Made by a program: the position numbers and the translations under genes. 64,000 nt of DNA, taken from UBA4421 sp002470275. GTDB lineage: Bacteria > Pseudomonadota > Gammaproteobacteria > Pseudomonadales > Azotimanducaceae. The notes beneath the pieces are model-generated. The model saw nothing but the letters and a program-made list of their open reading frames with translations. It had not been told where the DNA came from and ran no database searches. The first letter of the stretch is position 1, and every line of letters begins with the position of its first letter. This document shows, one piece after another, positions 61,307 through 64,000 of this stretch. Where the stretch lies: assembly GCA_913052345.1 (NCBI GenBank), contig CAJXDR010000013.1, positions 1 through 64,000 of the forward strand, in the 5' to 3' direction.

Positions 61307-61400
61307 GCCTAGGTCGCAACTCTAGGCCCGTCTGGGCTGTCAGCGAGCAGACACCGCTCAGTCAACTTGGCGACCTGGCTGTCGCTATGTTGGGTCGCCA
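61307..61400. repeat. Two inverted repeats between pilB and the pilin gene
   Basis: GCCTAG/CTAGGC (about 61307-61327, nine-base centre) and TGGCGACC (61368-61375) with GGTCGCCA (61393-61400, 17-base centre) lie in the 210-base divergent region. Neither is followed by a T-run. They may be operators controlling divergent pilus transcription. I found no -24/-12 sigma-54 element here. Confidence 0.4.
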
Positions 61401-61490
61401 GACGGCGTGGCGCTCAGCCAGGAAGGCCGCTTGGGAGAGAAGCCTGGCGTTAGAATGGGCTTTCAAGCATTTGAGCGAGACCGCGACAAA

Positions 61491-62027
61491 ATGAAAACGG
61501 CCATACCCCAGTCTTTCGTCACCTTGGCGTCCAGCCCTGGTCGCCGCAACCGGCTGTCAGCCTTTACCCTGATCGAGCTGATGATTGTAATTACCATTGT
61601 TGGCGTGCTGGCTACCTTTGCTGTCCCCGCCTATCAGAACTACGTGGCCACCGCGAACAGCGCCAAGGTTAACGTCCACTTTGAGCAGGCGACCAGCTGG
61701 GTGCGAGGCGAGATGCTTCGCTTGCGCGCTCAACTTATGGGCGGCTTTGATCGCACCGCCTTAAGCGAGCTGCGGGATGCTGCCAGTGAATGGGTTGATG
61801 CCATGCAAGCAAACATTGCCGGCTCAGATACCGCGTCGCCCGAGGGCGCGCCGGCGTTTTCCGCCGATTCTGCGGCGGCGGGTGGAGACGCTGCAATTCT
61901 GATCGAAGTCACTGGTTCCGTTGCGGCCGGTGACTTGGTGGTGAATGTTGTACGCCCCATTTACGGCGATTGGTCTGCGACCCGCACCGCTCAGGTTTGT
62001 TGGCGGGAGTCGGATTGCACCCCCTAG
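61491..62027 (+). CDS. pilA: Type IV pilin (first of two tandem pilins)
   Basis: This is a type IV pilin with the class III signal FTLIELMIVITIVGVLATFAVPAY, including Glu5 of the mature protein. The residue before the cleavage site is Ala (LSA-FTLIE) rather than the usual Gly. The mature part has a C-terminal Cys pair in CWRESDC, a short disulfide loop. The start is uncertain: the frame is open from 61407; ATG 61491 gives a 24-residue leader and about 178 residues in total, and TTG 61524 gives a 13-residue leader. It is divergent from pilBC. A second pilin follows after one base. Confidence 0.88.
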   Translation: MKTAIPQSFVTLASSPGRRNRLSAFTLIELMIVITIVGVLATFAVPAYQNYVATANSAKVNVHFEQATSWVRGEMLRLRAQLMGGFDRTALSELRDAASEWVDAMQANIAGSDTASPEGAPAFSADSAAAGGDAAILIEVTGSVAAGDLVVNVVRPIYGDWSATRTAQVCWRESDCTP

Positions 62028-62028
62028 T

Positions 62029-62409
62029 TTGAAAGCGAGGGCCTTCACGCTGCTCGAGCTCTTGCTGGCGGTTTTCGTACTCTTTGCCCTGGCGACTATC
62101 GCGATTCCCCAATATGTGGGGTATCAACAGACCGTTGAGGCGTCAGCGTTACGTCTAAACATTCATTCCATGGCTAGCTTCCAAGAACAGTACCGCTCTG
62201 AGAACGGGCAGTACGCAGTGAGTTTAGACAGCAGACGGGCTATCGAGGTAGCCATTGGCTGGCGACCTCATACGACTCAGCAAGATGTCCTGTATCGTAT
62301 TCTCCCTGGCGACGGCCAGAGTTACGAAGTGATCGCATCCGCTCCTGACGGAACCGAGGTTTGTTTGCAAATGCCCCAGGGCACCCAGTGCCCTTCGGTG
62401 GCGGAATAG
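62029..62409 (+). CDS. Type IV pilin-like protein (second tandem pilin)
   Basis: From TTG 62029, one base after the first pilin's stop, the protein starts MKARAFTLLELLLAVFVLFA. This is a classical short prepilin leader of five residues with Glu5 and a hydrophobic helix. The residue at -1 is again Ala. A C-terminal Cys pair (CLQMPQGTQC) resembles the pilin disulfide loop. The length is 126 residues. A longer frame from 61945 exists but would overlap the first pilin and bury the leader. It could be a minor pilin or an alternative subunit. Confidence 0.85.
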   Translation: MKARAFTLLELLLAVFVLFALATIAIPQYVGYQQTVEASALRLNIHSMASFQEQYRSENGQYAVSLDSRRAIEVAIGWRPHTTQQDVLYRILPGDGQSYEVIASAPDGTEVCLQMPQGTQCPSVAE

Positions 62410-62467
62410 GGCTTACACTAGTGTCGTTGTGGCACCTTCGGGGCCGGTTGATCAGGAGGCAGAGCGC

Positions 62468-62974
62468 GTGATAAACATCCTATCTCCCATGATTCTTGTG
62501 AGCCTGGCGATGGCCGGGCATAGCAACGTCGCCTTTCAGACGGAGGATCGAGCACTGAACCAATCGCTGTTAAAGCCCTGCCCCGCCACGCCTAACTGCG
62601 TTTGCAGTGATGCGGCCAGTGGCATACACGGCATAGTACCGTTTCTGAGCACTACTTCAGACCAAGAACTGCTGCAGGTGATCAGGCGCTACGTGCTGGC
62701 TCAACCCCGGTGGCGCATTCTCGATGAGTCCCCCGGCTACCTGCATGTGGAGGCGAAAACACGCCTGCTGCGCTTCGTAGACGACGTTCAGTTTGAGGTA
62801 AGGGGGCAAGGGGTTGTCGCCATTCGCTCTGCTTCCCGGCGGGGCACTTCAGACTTCGGCACCAATAGACGTCGACTAGAGAAGCTGCGGCGCGAGCTGG
62901 TGGCTCAGGGTGCCCTTATAATAACCCCGAATTCCGGTGGCGATGAGGACTCCACCCCCTCAGGGCGTGAGTAG
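62468..62974 (+). CDS. DUF1499-type exported protein
   Basis: The C-terminal two thirds fit the DUF1499 family: CPATPNCVCSDA near the start, then the AQPRWRILDESPGYLHVEAKTRLLRFVDDVQFEVRGQGVVAIRSASRRGTSDFGTNRRRLEKLR segment (about residues 78-140). The function of the family is unknown. I place the start at GTG 62468 because AGGAGG (62454-62459) lies eight bases upstream and it yields a short hydrophobic signal (INILSPMILVSLAMAG). The frame itself extends to 62429. The length is about 168 residues. It is probably periplasmic or membrane-anchored. Confidence 0.8.
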   Translation: MINILSPMILVSLAMAGHSNVAFQTEDRALNQSLLKPCPATPNCVCSDAASGIHGIVPFLSTTSDQELLQVIRRYVLAQPRWRILDESPGYLHVEAKTRLLRFVDDVQFEVRGQGVVAIRSASRRGTSDFGTNRRRLEKLRRELVAQGALIITPNSGGDEDSTPSGRE

Positions 62975-63076
62975 GTATCACCTACCGCTAGAGAAAACGG
63001 CGCGGCTGGTCTAGGATTCTAGCAGGCTGCAGAAACTAGAAACCGGTCAGTTATTGAACAATAGAGAGAAACCCTC

Positions 63077-63586
63077 ATGAGAAATTTATTTGCGATCATG
63101 CTGCTGCTCAGCGCCAATACCGCGCTCGGACTTCAGGTTGGTGACCCAGCCCCGAACTGGACGCTGAATGCCTCGGACGGCAAGCAATACGAGCTAGCGG
63201 AGCTTCGTGGTCAGCACGTGGTTGTGGCCTTCTTTCCTAAGGCCTTTACCGGCGGCTGCACCATTGAGTGCAAGTCCGTGCGCGACAGCAAGCGCCAGGT
63301 ACGGCGGTTCAAATTTCAGTTCTTTATGGCCAGCGTTGACGACGTGGAGACCAATACAGCCTTCGCCAAGCAGAACAATGCAAATTTCCCCATCCTGTCG
63401 GATCCGGATAAGCGCGTGAGCGAAGCCTATGGCGTTCTGGCATCAGCGGGCTACGCCAACCGCTGGACCTTTTATATCGACGCGGATGGGGTGATCAGCA
63501 AGATCGACAAAAAGGTGAATCCTCGGACCGCGGGTCGACAGCTGCTCGAAAACCTAATTGCCATGGAAGTGCCAAGCTATCAGTAA
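63077..63586 (+). CDS. Exported BCP-like peroxiredoxin
   Basis: The 169-residue thioredoxin-fold protein has a signal peptide (MRNLFAIMLLLSANTALG) and a peroxiredoxin domain. VGDPAPNWTLNASDG opens the domain, and the active-site segment VVAFFPKAFTGGCTIECKSVRD has the peroxidatic Cys after the conserved T-x2. A second Cys four residues later may resolve it. NFPILSDPDKRVSEAYGV follows. Most bacterial BCP proteins are cytoplasmic, so the signal peptide suggests peroxide defence in the periplasm. The reducing partner is unknown. Confidence 0.87.
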   Translation: MRNLFAIMLLLSANTALGLQVGDPAPNWTLNASDGKQYELAELRGQHVVVAFFPKAFTGGCTIECKSVRDSKRQVRRFKFQFFMASVDDVETNTAFAKQNNANFPILSDPDKRVSEAYGVLASAGYANRWTFYIDADGVISKIDKKVNPRTAGRQLLENLIAMEVPSYQ

Positions 63587-63597
63587 GCCGCTCGCGC

Positions 63598-63626
63598 GGG
63601 TGGTGGGCTGCCCTTCCACCCCTTTC
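63598..63626 (+). terminator. Probable terminator after the peroxiredoxin gene
   Basis: GGGTGG (63598-63603) pairs with CCACCC (63616-63621), with inner GGG/CCC pairs, followed by CTTTCT. The stem is strong, but the T-run is short and interrupted. It lies 12 bases after the stop codon, between this gene and the tRNA-Thr start. Confidence 0.5.
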
Positions 63627-63652
63627 TGGTATAGGCTTGCCCACCCACTCTT

Positions 63653-63700
<48 letters not shown>

Positions 63701-64000
63701 TTTTTTCTTACTCTGCTACAAATCCTTAAAAATCTTATTTATATCAGAAGGTTAACTTTCATAAAGCCAAGGAAGTTTTCCCTCAATTTTAAATGTGAGC
63801 ATAAAGTGAGCGAAAGTTTTCCTCGCTTGGTCGGTTTCTGCGTCTGAGGGGGAGGCAGGTGGCCATACCCCCTAGCTACCTAGATATAGGCATGGGCGGA
63901 TGTTTTGCGGGGTGTGCAATTATAAAGCAGAACCCCATATTTCCCTGCCAGACTCAAGCTTTCAGTCTACGAAATGGGTCATAGCGTTGCCGATAACTAG
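63701..64000. other. AT-rich non-coding segment after broken tRNA-Thr
   Basis: No gene was found in these 300 bases. The first 100 are clearly richer in A and T than the rest of the window, and composition returns to normal near 63820. A 25-base direct repeat with a 40-base period lies inside. The abrupt change of composition exactly at the tRNA break suggests foreign DNA or an assembly join. Confidence 0.6.
63760..63824. repeat. Direct repeat pair, 40-base period
   Basis: Copy 1 (63760-63784) and copy 2 (63800-63824) share CATAAAG, five variable bases, then GAAGTTTTCCCTC in copy 1 and GAAAGTTTTCCTC in copy 2. The spacing between copies is exactly 40 bases. Direct repeats of this kind next to a tRNA break resemble arm-type binding sites of a tyrosine integrase. 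Confidence 0.6.

Noticed and set aside
61360..61400. Sigma-54 promoter for the pilin gene
   Set aside because: A GG and a GC element occur near 61369 and 61384, but the spacing is 13 rather than 10 bases and the flanking consensus is poor.

Overview
The window is a gene-dense, moderately GC-rich stretch of chromosome from a gammaproteobacterium. The evidence is the RpoN/PTS-Ntr block, the Lpt transport block, MreBCD, the dcw cell-division cluster, SspA/SspB, LpoA, DolP, IbaG, ZapE, DarP and a cytochrome bc1 operon. From memory, the gene order closely follows one region of the Pseudomonas chromosome, from gatB-mreB through rpoN, murA, rpsI-petABC, sspAB, mraZ-ftsZ and secA-argJ to yacG-coaE-pilCB-pilA. 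A marine Pseudomonadales/Cellvibrionales-like bacterium fits best, but the species cannot be fixed from the sequence alone.

Layout. At 1-3206 gatCAB (minus) faces mreBCD-maf-rng-yhdP-tldD (plus, 3426-13524). darP (minus) separates tldD from pmbA, the partner subunit of TldD. From 15441 to 23980 one long minus-strand series reads yrbG-kdsC-lptC-lptA-lptB-rpoN-hpf-ptsN-rapZ-npr-mgtE, mostly with overlapping ends. It covers LPS transport, sigma-54, the nitrogen PTS and magnesium uptake. From 24309 the plus strand carries ibaG-murA-hisG-hisD-zapE, rplM-rpsI, petABC and sspAB. dolP-yraN-lpoA follow on the minus strand. Then come rsmI, the RNase P RNA, and the dcw cluster mraZ-rsmH-ftsL-ftsI-murE-mraY-murD-ftsW-murC-ftsQ-ftsA-ftsZ-lpxC. 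dciA, an M23 peptidase, secA and argJ follow, then yacG-coaE-pilC-pilB on the minus strand. Two type IV pilins, a DUF1499 protein and an exported peroxiredoxin lie to the right. At 63653 a tRNA-Thr gene starts but breaks off after 48 bases into AT-rich DNA with a 25-base direct repeat.

The genes are mainly housekeeping: cell shape, peptidoglycan and LPS synthesis and export, division, protein export, respiration and translation. I found no defence system, CRISPR array, transposase or phage gene block.

The unusual features are these. (1) Several normally embedded genes are absent, usually with neighbours left in tight or overlapping arrangement: murF, murG and ddl from the dcw cluster, kdsD and the mla block beside yrbG/kdsC, diaA beside yraN, and pilD beside pilC. 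(2) mreC appears to start at an ATA codon. (3) FtsI has Gln in place of the conserved Asn of its SxN motif. (4) Both pilins have Ala rather than Gly before the processing site, and PilB lacks its N-terminal domain. (5) The right end looks like the edge of an integrated element or an assembly join inside tRNA-Thr.
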